Positions 1 through 7,195 of a DNA stretch of 64,000 nucleotides are shown here, in pieces (the stretch's first letter is position 1; each line of letters opens with the position of its first letter). Origin of the DNA: CAZVLQ01 sp964628185 (lineage in GTDB: Bacteria > Pseudomonadota > Zetaproteobacteria > Mariprofundales > Mariprofundaceae); assembly GCA_964628185.1 (NCBI GenBank), contig CAZVLQ010000006.1:1-64000 (forward strand). Direction: 5' to 3'. The notes beneath the pieces are model-generated. The model was not told the origin of the DNA. It worked only from the letters and a program-made list of their open reading frames with translations, and made no database searches. The translations under genes were made by a program, and so were the position numbers.

Positions 1-84
1 GGCCGACTTGCGTCATTTACATACAGCACATCTGGTAGGTTGGCTCATGATATGCACAAAAACATCCGGTAGTATTCGTTCAGT

Positions 85-540
85 CTAAATTCGCCCCTGT
101 TTTTCCAGATAACGCTGGTGGTATTCTTCAGCGGGATAGAAGGGGGAAGCGGCAACAATTTCGGTCACAACGGGCGCGGACAAGTACTGCTGGTGCGCAT
201 CACGCGAGGCAATGGCGGCCTCTTGCTGCATCTTGTTGTGATAAAATATGACGGACCGGTACTGGCTGCCGATATCCGGTCCCTGCCGATTTAATTGCGT
301 GGGATCGTGGCAGTTCCAGAAGACATTGAGCAAGGCGTCGTAGCTTACCAGGGCCGGATCGAAACGAACTTCGACCGACTCGGCATGACCGGTCGTCCCC
401 GTGCATACCTGTTCATACGATGGCTCCGGCACATGGCCGCCGCAATAGCCCACGCGGGTGTCCACCACGCCCGGGGCCTTGCGGAAGGTGGATTCCACGC
501 CCCAAAAGCAGCCGGCCGCGAAGGTGGCCGTGTCAATCAT
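85..540 (-). CDS. msrA: peptide-methionine (S)-S-oxide reductase MsrA
   Basis: Reduces methionine-S-sulfoxide in proteins and free methionine, using thioredoxin for recycling. The 151-residue protein has the family signature GCFWG at residues 10-14 with the catalytic Cys11. It also has the GYCGG segment and the C-terminal Y-H-Q-x-Y-L region expected of MsrA. It is a short, minimal MsrA without the N-terminal extension of the E. coli enzyme. Its start overlaps the 3' end of the upstream membrane methyltransferase-like gene by 8 bases, so the two are probably co-transcribed. Identity is clear from the motif and length. Confidence 0.95.
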   Translation of the reverse strand: MIDTATFAAGCFWGVESTFRKAPGVVDTRVGYCGGHVPEPSYEQVCTGTTGHAESVEVRFDPALVSYDALLNVFWNCHDPTQLNRQGPDIGSQYRSVIFYHNKMQQEAAIASRDAHQQYLSAPVVTEIVAASPFYPAEEYHQRYLEKQGRI

Positions 541-1048
541 TTCCGGACGGAGGCGTCCAGGGCCTCAACCTGGGAAGCCAGCGTGGCACATGGCGCTTGT
601 ATTGCAGATAGGCGTCACCGAAACGCTTTTTCAGCCCCCTTTCCTCCACCAGCGGGAAATAGACGGCATTGGCCAGGAAGGCAAACAGCAGCCATCCGGC
701 CAGCGGCCAGGAACGGAATATCAGCGCCTCGGCCATCAGCATGATCAGCACGCTCGTAATCATCGGGTTGCGCACATGCCGGTAAGGCCCGCGTACCACC
801 AGCTTTTTCGGCGGGTTCCACGGCGCCGGCGTGCCCTCGCCAAAATGCAGAAACAGGCGTACCGTCCACGCAGCCAGCGCCAGACCCAGGCACAACATCG
901 CCAGTCCAAGCCAGAAAGAGAACAGGCGGGTATCCGGCCAGGCGGCCGCATAAGCCGAATGCCGGGAGAACCACACGATCAGCAGCGGAACATAAACAAG
1001 CGCCGTACCCGGCAGAATGATGATGGTCCTGATCAGCCCCCGGCGCAT
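533..1048 (-). CDS. isoprenylcysteine carboxyl methyltransferase (ICMT/PEMT)-family membrane protein
   Basis: A 171-residue integral membrane protein with four to five hydrophobic segments. The conserved SAM-binding signature of the ICMT/PEMT superfamily is visible: RGPYRHVRNPM at residues 86-96 and the paired glutamates E135-E136 followed by an R-F-G-x-x-Y-x-x-Y stretch. Bacterial members methylate small lipophilic or isoprenoid substrates, but the substrate cannot be told from sequence. It lies between smpB (8 bp upstream) and msrA (8-base overlap) on the same strand, suggesting one transcript. The family assignment is firm; the biochemical role is unknown. Confidence 0.85.
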   Translation of the reverse strand: MRRGLIRTIIILPGTALVYVPLLIVWFSRHSAYAAAWPDTRLFSFWLGLAMLCLGLALAAWTVRLFLHFGEGTPAPWNPPKKLVVRGPYRHVRNPMITSVLIMLMAEALIFRSWPLAGWLLFAFLANAVYFPLVEERGLKKRFGDAYLQYKRHVPRWLPRLRPWTPPSGND

Positions 1049-1055
1049 AGCGTGC

Positions 1056-1508
1056 CTATCGCGTCTTGTAGTTACGGGCCAGATCGCGCCTGACGTCGCG
1101 TTCCTTCATGGCCTGGCGCTTGTCGTACAGTTTCTTGCCGCGGGCAAGCCCCAGCTCCAGCTTGGCATAGCCGCGTTCGTTGAAAAACAGCTTCAGCGGC
1201 ACCAGGGTCAGACCCTTTTCATGCAGCTTGCCGATCAGTTTTCCGATTTCCGCCTTGTGCAGGAGCAACTGGCGCGTGCGGCGCGGATCAGCGGGATTGT
1301 TCATGGCCGCGGGCCTGTACGGATTGATGTGGCAGCCGATAAGCAGCGCCCTGCCACCACGCACGATACAGTGCGCCTCGGCCAGGCTGGCCTGCCCGGC
1401 GCGAACGGACTTCACCTCCGGCCCGGTCAGGATGATGCCGGCCTCAAAGGTTTCCAGAATATGATAATCATGGCGTGCGCGGCGATTGATGATGGCCATG
1501 CCGGCCAT
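1056..1508 (-). CDS. smpB: SsrA-binding protein SmpB
   Basis: SmpB binds tmRNA and delivers it to ribosomes stalled on non-stop messages (trans-translation). The 150-residue protein carries the hallmark N-terminal N-R-R-A-R-H-D-Y segment, the E-T-F-E-A-G-I core, the G-x-E-V-K-S motif and a basic C-terminal tail (K-K-L-Y-D-K-R to the end) that enters the mRNA channel. Length is about usual for the family. The start is either 1508 or the in-frame ATG at 1499; neither has a strong ribosome-binding site. No tmRNA gene is seen nearby. Confidence 0.96.
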   Translation of the reverse strand: MAGMAIINRRARHDYHILETFEAGIILTGPEVKSVRAGQASLAEAHCIVRGGRALLIGCHINPYRPAAMNNPADPRRTRQLLLHKAEIGKLIGKLHEKGLTLVPLKLFFNERGYAKLELGLARGKKLYDKRQAMKERDVRRDLARNYKTR

Positions 1509-1645
1509 ACTAACGACTTTGCATATCCTTTTCGCCCCCGGTTGTCCCCGTACCGGCAGGAGGTTGATCCATACCAGTCTACTTTTCGTAGCCTGAAAAT
1601 GCCGGGTGATTTACGGTATTGATGTATATTAAAGCAGGGGTGGCC

Positions 1646-2854
1646 ATGACAAGGAATACTGCCGATATGAATATCAGACCTTTTTTCTCGGATGTGCACC
1701 GGCCGTTTTTTCTGGGCGGCACGGTCTTTGCCGTGTTGTCCATCAGCCTGTGGCTGCTACATCTGCTGGACATCATGCCTTATGTCGCCCCGTTTGCGCA
1801 GGCGCGCATGCACATGGCGCAAATGATCTATTTTTTCTTTCCGTTCTTCTTTTTCGGCTTTCTGCTGACCGTTTTCCCGCGCCTGCTGAGTGTGCCGCCG
1901 CTTTCGCCCCGGCGCTATATGCCGATGTTTTTCTGCCTGCTGACCGCCGCCGTGCTTTTCTCCTTTGGTCTTCATGCCGGCGAGGCATGGACGCAGGCCG
2001 GGGCGGGGCTTGCCGTCATCAGCAATGTCTGGATTGCTTTCGAGCTGTTGTGCATGCTGCGGCGCTCCCGCTATCTGCATAAGCAGATGCCCGCATTCAT
2101 GTGGATCGGCGTGGCCTTCGCCTTCCCGGGATCAGCGGCGCTCGCAACGTATGTCTGGAGCGGCGATGAATCCTGGGGAATGGCAGCCGAGGCAATCGGT
2201 ATTTACGGGTTTTTATTCCCCACCATCTATGCGGTCGCCTACCGCATGGTGCCGATCTTCACGGTCACAAGCGGGCGCGATGTTGTTCGCGACCGCTTCG
2301 GCCTGCATTTCATGCTGGCCTTTTCCCTCGCACGCATGCTGCTGATGATCATGGATCTCCATTCCTGGTACTGGCCGGCAGATCTCGGACTGTTCCTTGT
2401 GGTCGGCCGGCAATGCTGGCAATGGCGCATCTGGCGGCGCAAGCCCTACGCCATCCAGTCCGTTCTGCACTGGGCGCTGTTCTGGTTTCCGCTCGCCTTC
2501 CTGCTTTCCGCCGGTGTCAATCTGGCTGAAGGTTTAAGTGGCGAGATATGGCTGCGTATGGAGCAGGCGGCGCTGCACGCCCTTGTGGTCGGAGGCTTCG
2601 GCACCCTGATACTGGGCATGGCCACACGGATAACGCTGGGTCACGCCGGAGCACCCGTGTCCACGGATATATGGGCCAGCCGTATTTTCCTCACCTTTCA
2701 GATCGTGCCCCTGTTACGCGTGGGTTGCGGCATGCTGAGCGAGGCATGGCCGGAGTTCGCAATTGGCATCTATGCCTCAGGCATGATCTGGGTATTAATT
2801 TTCTTTCTCTGGGCCTTGCGCTATGTCCCCTTTTATTTCAAAGTCGTGCATTAG
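1646..2854 (+). CDS. NnrS family heme/copper membrane protein
   Basis: NnrS proteins are polytopic haem- and copper-containing membrane proteins associated with nitric-oxide tolerance and denitrification gene sets. The 402-residue product has roughly twelve hydrophobic segments and the family's conserved regions, including an early R-P-F-F segment, histidines and methionines within membrane helices, and the T-R-M-x-L-G-H-x-G-type segment late in the protein (ATRITLGHAG). The start chosen is ATG 1646 behind a GGGG ribosome-binding site; the reading frame is open from 1619. Twelve bases downstream begins an unknown membrane-anchored protein, probably in the same operon. No NO reductase or denitrification gene is seen in the window. 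Confidence 0.88.
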   Translation: MTRNTADMNIRPFFSDVHRPFFLGGTVFAVLSISLWLLHLLDIMPYVAPFAQARMHMAQMIYFFFPFFFFGFLLTVFPRLLSVPPLSPRRYMPMFFCLLTAAVLFSFGLHAGEAWTQAGAGLAVISNVWIAFELLCMLRRSRYLHKQMPAFMWIGVAFAFPGSAALATYVWSGDESWGMAAEAIGIYGFLFPTIYAVAYRMVPIFTVTSGRDVVRDRFGLHFMLAFSLARMLLMIMDLHSWYWPADLGLFLVVGRQCWQWRIWRRKPYAIQSVLHWALFWFPLAFLLSAGVNLAEGLSGEIWLRMEQAALHALVVGGFGTLILGMATRITLGHAGAPVSTDIWASRIFLTFQIVPLLRVGCGMLSEAWPEFAIGIYASGMIWVLIFFLWALRYVPFYFKVVH

Positions 2855-2865
2855 GGGGCTCTGAA

Positions 2866-3597
2866 GTGTCGCTGTCACTGAAAAAGCTTTTCACCATTGA
2901 ACTGGATCTGGTTGTCGGCATTATTGCCGCCGCCGCGGCGCTGCTGCTGCACCGCCTGCATATGGTGGACGATGATGTCATGATCTCGCTGACGGTTATC
3001 CTGATTGCCATTTTATTTATCCGTGATCTGCGACGTGACCAGACCCATGAAAAGATGCATGAAAGCATTGAGATTAGCCGGAATGCCCTGCAACGTATTC
3101 AGGCCAGCCTTGTTCCTCCGGATATTATTTTAATTGGCCCGGCCCAGCTCCGCGAATCCAGCAAACAATTTTCCGCCCGGGCGCGGGGCGACATGACCTG
3201 GTTTCATGTCTGCCTTTCCATGTTCAGACCGCAGCCTCTGTTTGACACGCTGCTTCGCCCGGCCATTGAAAACCCGCGGGTAGCCTCCATTCAGTTTGTA
3301 CTGGATGAAAGCGAAAAGAAACTCTGGGACGCCGAGGTCGTACCCAAGGTCAAGGCGTGCAACGGCGGCGCCAAGGTCAAAGTGCACTGGACTACCATCC
3401 ACGAATCCATTTCACTGATCATCTCGGATGGCGGCACAAGCGGCAGGCCGGAATGCCTGCTCAGCTTCTGGGGCGAACCCTTTATGGCGCAGTCGTCGGA
3501 GCGAAATGTGCCCCGCTATGTTCTCCACGTACAGGCGCATTCCGAACTCATGGCCCGCCTGGTAGAGCTGGAACGCAATTACCATTTTACAAAATGA
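2866..3597 (+). CDS. membrane-anchored protein of unknown function
   Basis: I do not recognise a family. The start is taken as GTG 2866, eight bases behind a GGGGG ribosome-binding site and just after the NnrS stop; the frame is open further upstream but only as a shadow of NnrS. The 243-residue product has two closely spaced hydrophobic segments in the first 50 residues. A charged, coiled-coil-like stretch follows, then a soluble domain of about 170 residues rich in alternating hydrophobic strands. The segment around HESISLIISDGG then ECLLSFWGEP faintly recalls a degenerate phospholipase-D-like fold, without the HKD catalytic residues. It is sandwiched between NnrS and a flavoprotein, so a redox or stress-linked membrane role is possible but unproven. 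Confidence 0.75.
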   Translation: MSLSLKKLFTIELDLVVGIIAAAAALLLHRLHMVDDDVMISLTVILIAILFIRDLRRDQTHEKMHESIEISRNALQRIQASLVPPDIILIGPAQLRESSKQFSARARGDMTWFHVCLSMFRPQPLFDTLLRPAIENPRVASIQFVLDESEKKLWDAEVVPKVKACNGGAKVKVHWTTIHESISLIISDGGTSGRPECLLSFWGEPFMAQSSERNVPRYVLHVQAHSELMARLVELERNYHFTK

Positions 3598-3607
3598 ACA
3601 CGAGGCG

Positions 3608-4783
3608 ATGATTCATTATCCATACCTGATAATCGGCGGCGGCATCACGGCCGCGGCTGCCGTACGGGGCATCCGCAAGGTGGATACGAAAGGCAAGATC
3701 GGCATCATCAGCCGTGAACCGCACCCGCCCTACAAGCGACCCTTTCTGTCCAAGGCGTTGTGGAAAGACGTGCCGTACGACAAGGTGTGGATCAGGTTCG
3801 ATACGAAGCATGTTGAAATGCATCTGTCCACATCAGTCACCCGCATTGACCGGAATAAAAAGATCGTGATGGATGACCGGGGCGGGACGTATGCCTACGA
3901 TCAACTGCTGCTGGCCACGGGCGGTGAAACCCGCCGCTTACCCTGGCCGGTCGAGGGCCTGATCTATTTCCGCGATCTGGATGATTATCTGAAGCTCAGG
4001 GCGCTGACGGAACACGGGCAGCGCTTTACCGTGATCGGCAGCGGCTTTATCGGTTCCGAAATCGCCGCCGCCCTGGCCATGAACGATAAAAAAGTAAGCA
4101 TGATTTTCCCCGAGGATGGCATCGGCGCGCGCATCTTTCCCGAGGGCCTTTCCCGTTTTCTGAACGATTATTACCGGTCCCGGGGCGTGAAGGTGCTGGT
4201 CGGTGAGACGGTCGATTCCATCGCCAGGCATGGGGACGCCTATGAAATTAAGTCACGATCAGGCAACGTGCTGGAGGTGGATGGCGTGATCGCCGGTGTC
4301 GGCATCCGGTGCAATGTCGAACTGGCGCAATCGGCGGGACTGGAAACGGACAACGGCATTCTTGTCGATGAATTCCTGCGCACCGACGATGCCGCCGTCT
4401 ATGCGGCAGGCGATGCCGCGAACTTTTATAACCCGGCGCTTGGCAGGCGGATGCGGGTGGAACACGAAGACAATGCCAATGTCATGGGGGAGACCGCCGG
4501 CCGGAATATGGCCGGCGAGGCTGTGCCTTATCACCATCTGCCGTTTTTCTATTCCGATATGTTTGATCTGGGATATGAGGCTGTGGGCGTGCTGGACGCG
4601 GGCATGGAAACGGTCGAGGACTGGCGGGAAGAGTATCGCCAGGGGGTGGTATATTACCTCGATGAAGGACGTATCCGCGGCATTCTGCTATGGAATACAT
4701 GGGGGCATATGGACGCCGCCCGCGCCCTTATCACGGAGCAAGGGCCCTTCGATACCCGGAATCTCAAAGGGCGAATTCGTTAA
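3608..4783 (+). CDS. FAD/NAD(P)-dependent oxidoreductase (AIF / ferredoxin-reductase-like)
   Basis: A 391-residue pyridine-nucleotide-disulfide-fold flavoprotein lacking a redox-active CxxC. The N-terminal FAD-binding Rossmann motif is IIGGGI (residues 8-13), ATGG lies at 104-107, and the NAD(P)H-binding motif is IGSGFIGSE (143-151). A G-D-A segment near residue 268 is the second FAD contact. The C-terminal domain (about 300-391, with FYSDMFDLGYEAVG) resembles that of apoptosis-inducing-factor-like and rubredoxin/ferredoxin reductases. Such enzymes pass electrons from NAD(P)H to a small iron-sulfur or other acceptor. It starts 11 bases after the unknown membrane protein and converges on the 3' end of the Ehr operon, 13 bases away. 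That makes it a conceivable, unproven partner of either. Confidence 0.88.
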   Translation: MIHYPYLIIGGGITAAAAVRGIRKVDTKGKIGIISREPHPPYKRPFLSKALWKDVPYDKVWIRFDTKHVEMHLSTSVTRIDRNKKIVMDDRGGTYAYDQLLLATGGETRRLPWPVEGLIYFRDLDDYLKLRALTEHGQRFTVIGSGFIGSEIAAALAMNDKKVSMIFPEDGIGARIFPEGLSRFLNDYYRSRGVKVLVGETVDSIARHGDAYEIKSRSGNVLEVDGVIAGVGIRCNVELAQSAGLETDNGILVDEFLRTDDAAVYAAGDAANFYNPALGRRMRVEHEDNANVMGETAGRNMAGEAVPYHHLPFFYSDMFDLGYEAVGVLDAGMETVEDWREEYRQGVVYYLDEGRIRGILLWNTWGHMDAARALITEQGPFDTRNLKGRIR

Positions 4784-4795
4784 AATCCGCCTGAA

Positions 4796-5551
4796 TCATC
4801 CTTTCAGGAAGCGATAGATACCATCCAGCAGGGTGTAGGGATGGGGTGGACATCCCGGAATATACAAATCCACCGGAATCAAGTCACCAATGCCATCGCC
4901 CGCCTCGGCATGGCCGATGTAGGGCCCGCCCGAAATGGCGCACGCGCCCGCCGCGATGACGATTTTAGGATCGGCCACGGCATCATAGGCGGTCAGCAGG
5001 GCGTCGCGCATATTGGCGGTGACGGGGCCGGTGATAAACAGACCGTCCGCATGGCGGGGCGAGGCGGTAAATTCAATGCCAAAACGGGAGCTATCGTAAA
5101 TGATATTCCCCAAGGCATTGGCCTCCGCTTCACAACCGTTGCAACCGCCGGCACTGACTTCGCGCAACTTGAGTGAACGCCCCAGCATCCGGCGCAACTG
5201 TGCGCTCATCTGTTCAATGGCGGGAGACAGGTGATCGCCATCAATGCGAAGACCCTCCCGCGTGCCGGCGGCCAGGCGATATTCTCGCGTGAAGGTAAGC
5301 GCATCCGTTGGGCATACCCGTACGCACTCCGGGCAAAACAGGCAGCGCCCGAGATCAATGGCCATGGAATCCGGCGTCACATGAATCGCATCCGTAGGGC
5401 AGGCATCAGCGCAACGGCTGCAATCCTCGCCGCAGGCGGCGTGATTCATGCGCGGCAGGCCCCGAAACAGCCCCGGCAACGGCGGATTCTTCACCGGGAA
5501 CGCCACCGTGCGCCGCCCCTGTCGAATACGCGCCATCAGCACATCAAGCAT
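4796..5551 (-). CDS. Ehr module 2: ferredoxin domain fused to NuoB/HyfI-like small subunit
   Basis: A 251-residue fusion. Residues 35-85 form a two-[4Fe-4S] ferredoxin domain (cysteines 40, 44, 47, 51 and 70, 73, 76, 80), equivalent to HycF/HyfH. Residues 120-251 are a NuoB/HycG-like small subunit with the N2-type cluster ligands: CNGC at 137-140, C204 and the GCPP cysteine 234. It is the last gene of the long minus-strand run. Module 1 has only the second half. The start is taken at ATG 5551 behind AGGGA; ATG 5572 behind AGGTGG and GTG 5584 are alternatives. By analogy to group 4 hydrogenases it should take electrons at the ferredoxin domain and pass them to the N2-like cluster next to the large subunit. 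The usual NiFe electron sink is missing. Confidence 0.88.
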   Translation of the reverse strand: MLDVLMARIRQGRRTVAFPVKNPPLPGLFRGLPRMNHAACGEDCSRCADACPTDAIHVTPDSMAIDLGRCLFCPECVRVCPTDALTFTREYRLAAGTREGLRIDGDHLSPAIEQMSAQLRRMLGRSLKLREVSAGGCNGCEAEANALGNIIYDSSRFGIEFTASPRHADGLFITGPVTANMRDALLTAYDAVADPKIVIAAGACAISGGPYIGHAEAGDGIGDLIPVDLYIPGCPPHPYTLLDGIYRFLKG

Positions 5552-5660
5552 GATGCATTCCCTGGTATTCATCAGAGCGCCCACCTATGGGCGCGGGCAA
5601 TCTTTTTACAATTTCATCAAACATGGCTTACACACCTTGTCAGAGGACAGTACCCCCGCC

Positions 5661-5688
5661 CACTTTCCACTTCCCAGTTCCCCTGCCT
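5661..5688. repeat. heptamer-phased pyrimidine tract behind hyfG-like stop
   Basis: Four consecutive 7-base units read on the plus strand as CACTTTC, CACTTCC, CAGTTCC, CCTGCCT. The tract abuts the TAG stop of the large-subunit gene at 5687 and lies in the roughly 110-base gap before the fused ferredoxin gene. It matches the phase of the tracts at 8718 and 24191, but the match to a CTG core is weak. Confidence 0.45.
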
Positions 5689-7195
5689 ACAGATCATGGC
5701 CGCAGTACGACAGATTAAAGCTCTTGTTGCATATGGGGAAATCCAGAATGGCCTGATCCCGCATCACCATCGCCAGTCCGTACCAGTTATGAAAGGATGG
5801 ATCAATGATCTTGTAACCGCGGAATCGCCCCTGCGCATCCGTGACCGCAATATGACAGCATTCTCCACGCCAGCCCTCCACCAGCGAAACCACCAGCGCT
5901 TCAGGCGTCAATGCCTCCGTACAGGCCGGCTCACTCGGATCATCTCCCGTTGTCTCTTCCGGGGCTCCCATATCCTTCAGCCAGCCATCAATCATCCGCG
6001 CCGATTGTTCGGCCTCGACCCAGCGCTGCCTGGCGCGATCCAGAACATCGCCGCTCTTGCCCGTGCCCACTTCCATCTGCTGCCGCCGATAGATACCCGT
6101 CGGATAATTCCGGCGCACATCCAGAGCCACGCCGCTGGCACGCGCCGCCGGGCCTACCATGCCCAGCTTGCGCGCCGTGTCCGTATCCAGAATGCCTGTA
6201 TGCTCAAAACGGGCATGCACTGAAGCGGAATGCCACAACAGATTGACGGCACGTTCCGCCGCTTGCATGCCGCTCGATAATCGCTCCCGCAACCTGGTCA
6301 GCAGGGTCGCATCCGGAAGAAAGCTTACGCCGCCCGGCCGAATCAGTCCGCGCCCCAGGCGGCTGCCGCAAAGCATGCCGGTCAGGTTGAGCACATCGCC
6401 ACGCAGCCCACCGCAATAAGAGGCGACAGGCAGATAGCCGACATCACCGGCCATCGCTCCCAAGTCCCCGATATGATTGGTGATCCGTTCCAGCTCCAGT
6501 GCGATGCCGCGTAGCCTTAAGGCATCCTCCGAACAGGTCATGCCCGCCAGGGATTCCACTATTTGACAATAGGCCAGGGCGTGGGTGACGCTGCTGTCGC
6601 CTGCCACCGTCTCCATGTAGGCGATTGTGCGTTTGCTCGGGCCGCCGATTAAGGCACGTTCCACGCCGCGGTGCTGGTAGCCCAGTGAAATCTCCAGATG
6701 TAATACCTGTTCGCCGTGACAGGAGAAGCGAAAGTGCCCCGGCTCGATGATACCGGCATGGATCGGCCCCACCGCCACTTCATGCGATTCCTCACCCTCG
6801 ATGTGGAACCAGTCGGGGCAGCCGATGGCGGGCGCGCCGGATCCCGGGGGAAAGCGCACCGGCTTGAGCCACGGATGTCCCTGAGGTTCTATGCCCCACT
6901 GCTCAAACAGCTCGCGTTCAAAATAGTGCGCCTGTGGGCATGCGGGCGTAAGCGAGGGGCAGGAATCGCGGATCTTGCTGGCAGCCACCCTCAGGCTGCC
7001 GCTCGCGTCATCGGCCAGAACGGCCAGCAGGGTCACCGTACCATCATGGCGATCCATGCCGCACCATGCCACCAACCGACCACCTGCGGCCACGGTGTCG
7101 ATCACGGTTTGACGCAACGCGTCGATCGCCAACAAAGGCACCTCACGCCATGCAATCACCTCACCGTTGCGAATCATCATGGGAGAAACGCTCAT
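5687..7195 (-). CDS. Ehr module 2: hydrogenase-like large subunit (NuoC+NuoD / HyfG-like), Ni site lost
   Basis: A 502-residue fusion of a NuoC-like N-terminal domain (about 1-130) and a NuoD/hydrogenase-large-subunit domain, as in HycE/HyfG. The diagnostic PIHAGIIEPGHFRF segment is at 145-158. All four Ni-Fe ligand cysteines of group 4 hydrogenases are replaced. The L1 motif RxCGxC is TVAGDS (196-201; Ala198 and Ser201 in place of Cys), and the L2 motif DPCxxC is DPSFHN (465-470). The nearby His205 is kept. This is the pattern described for energy-converting-hydrogenase-related (Ehr) complexes, so H2 chemistry is not expected. The start ATG 7195 overlaps the HyfF-like stop as ATGA. Confidence 0.9.
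   Translation of the reverse strand: MSVSPMMIRNGEVIAWREVPLLAIDALRQTVIDTVAAGGRLVAWCGMDRHDGTVTLLAVLADDASGSLRVAASKIRDSCPSLTPACPQAHYFERELFEQWGIEPQGHPWLKPVRFPPGSGAPAIGCPDWFHIEGEESHEVAVGPIHAGIIEPGHFRFSCHGEQVLHLEISLGYQHRGVERALIGGPSKRTIAYMETVAGDSSVTHALAYCQIVESLAGMTCSEDALRLRGIALELERITNHIGDLGAMAGDVGYLPVASYCGGLRGDVLNLTGMLCGSRLGRGLIRPGGVSFLPDATLLTRLRERLSSGMQAAERAVNLLWHSASVHARFEHTGILDTDTARKLGMVGPAARASGVALDVRRNYPTGIYRRQQMEVGTGKSGDVLDRARQRWVEAEQSARMIDGWLKDMGAPEETTGDDPSEPACTEALTPEALVVSLVEGWRGECCHIAVTDAQGRFRGYKIIDPSFHNWYGLAMVMRDQAILDFPICNKSFNLSYCGHDL

Noticed and set aside
458..1093. Plus-strand open frame antisense to the ICMT-like gene
   Set aside because: Shadow frame with low-complexity basic translation and no ribosome-binding site.
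1619..1632. FNR/NnrR-like sequence TTGAT-GTAT-ATTAA before nnrS
   Set aside because: It lies only 14 bases before the chosen ATG, within or below the expected leader, and the right half is imperfect.
2548..2865. N-terminal extension of the unknown membrane protein into nnrS
   Set aside because: Those codons are the nnrS frame read out of phase; the GTG at 2866 has a proper ribosome-binding site.
5231..6223. Long plus-strand open frame over the ferredoxin-fusion and large-subunit genes
   Set aside because: Antisense shadow of two well-supported genes; Arg/His-rich translation, no family features.
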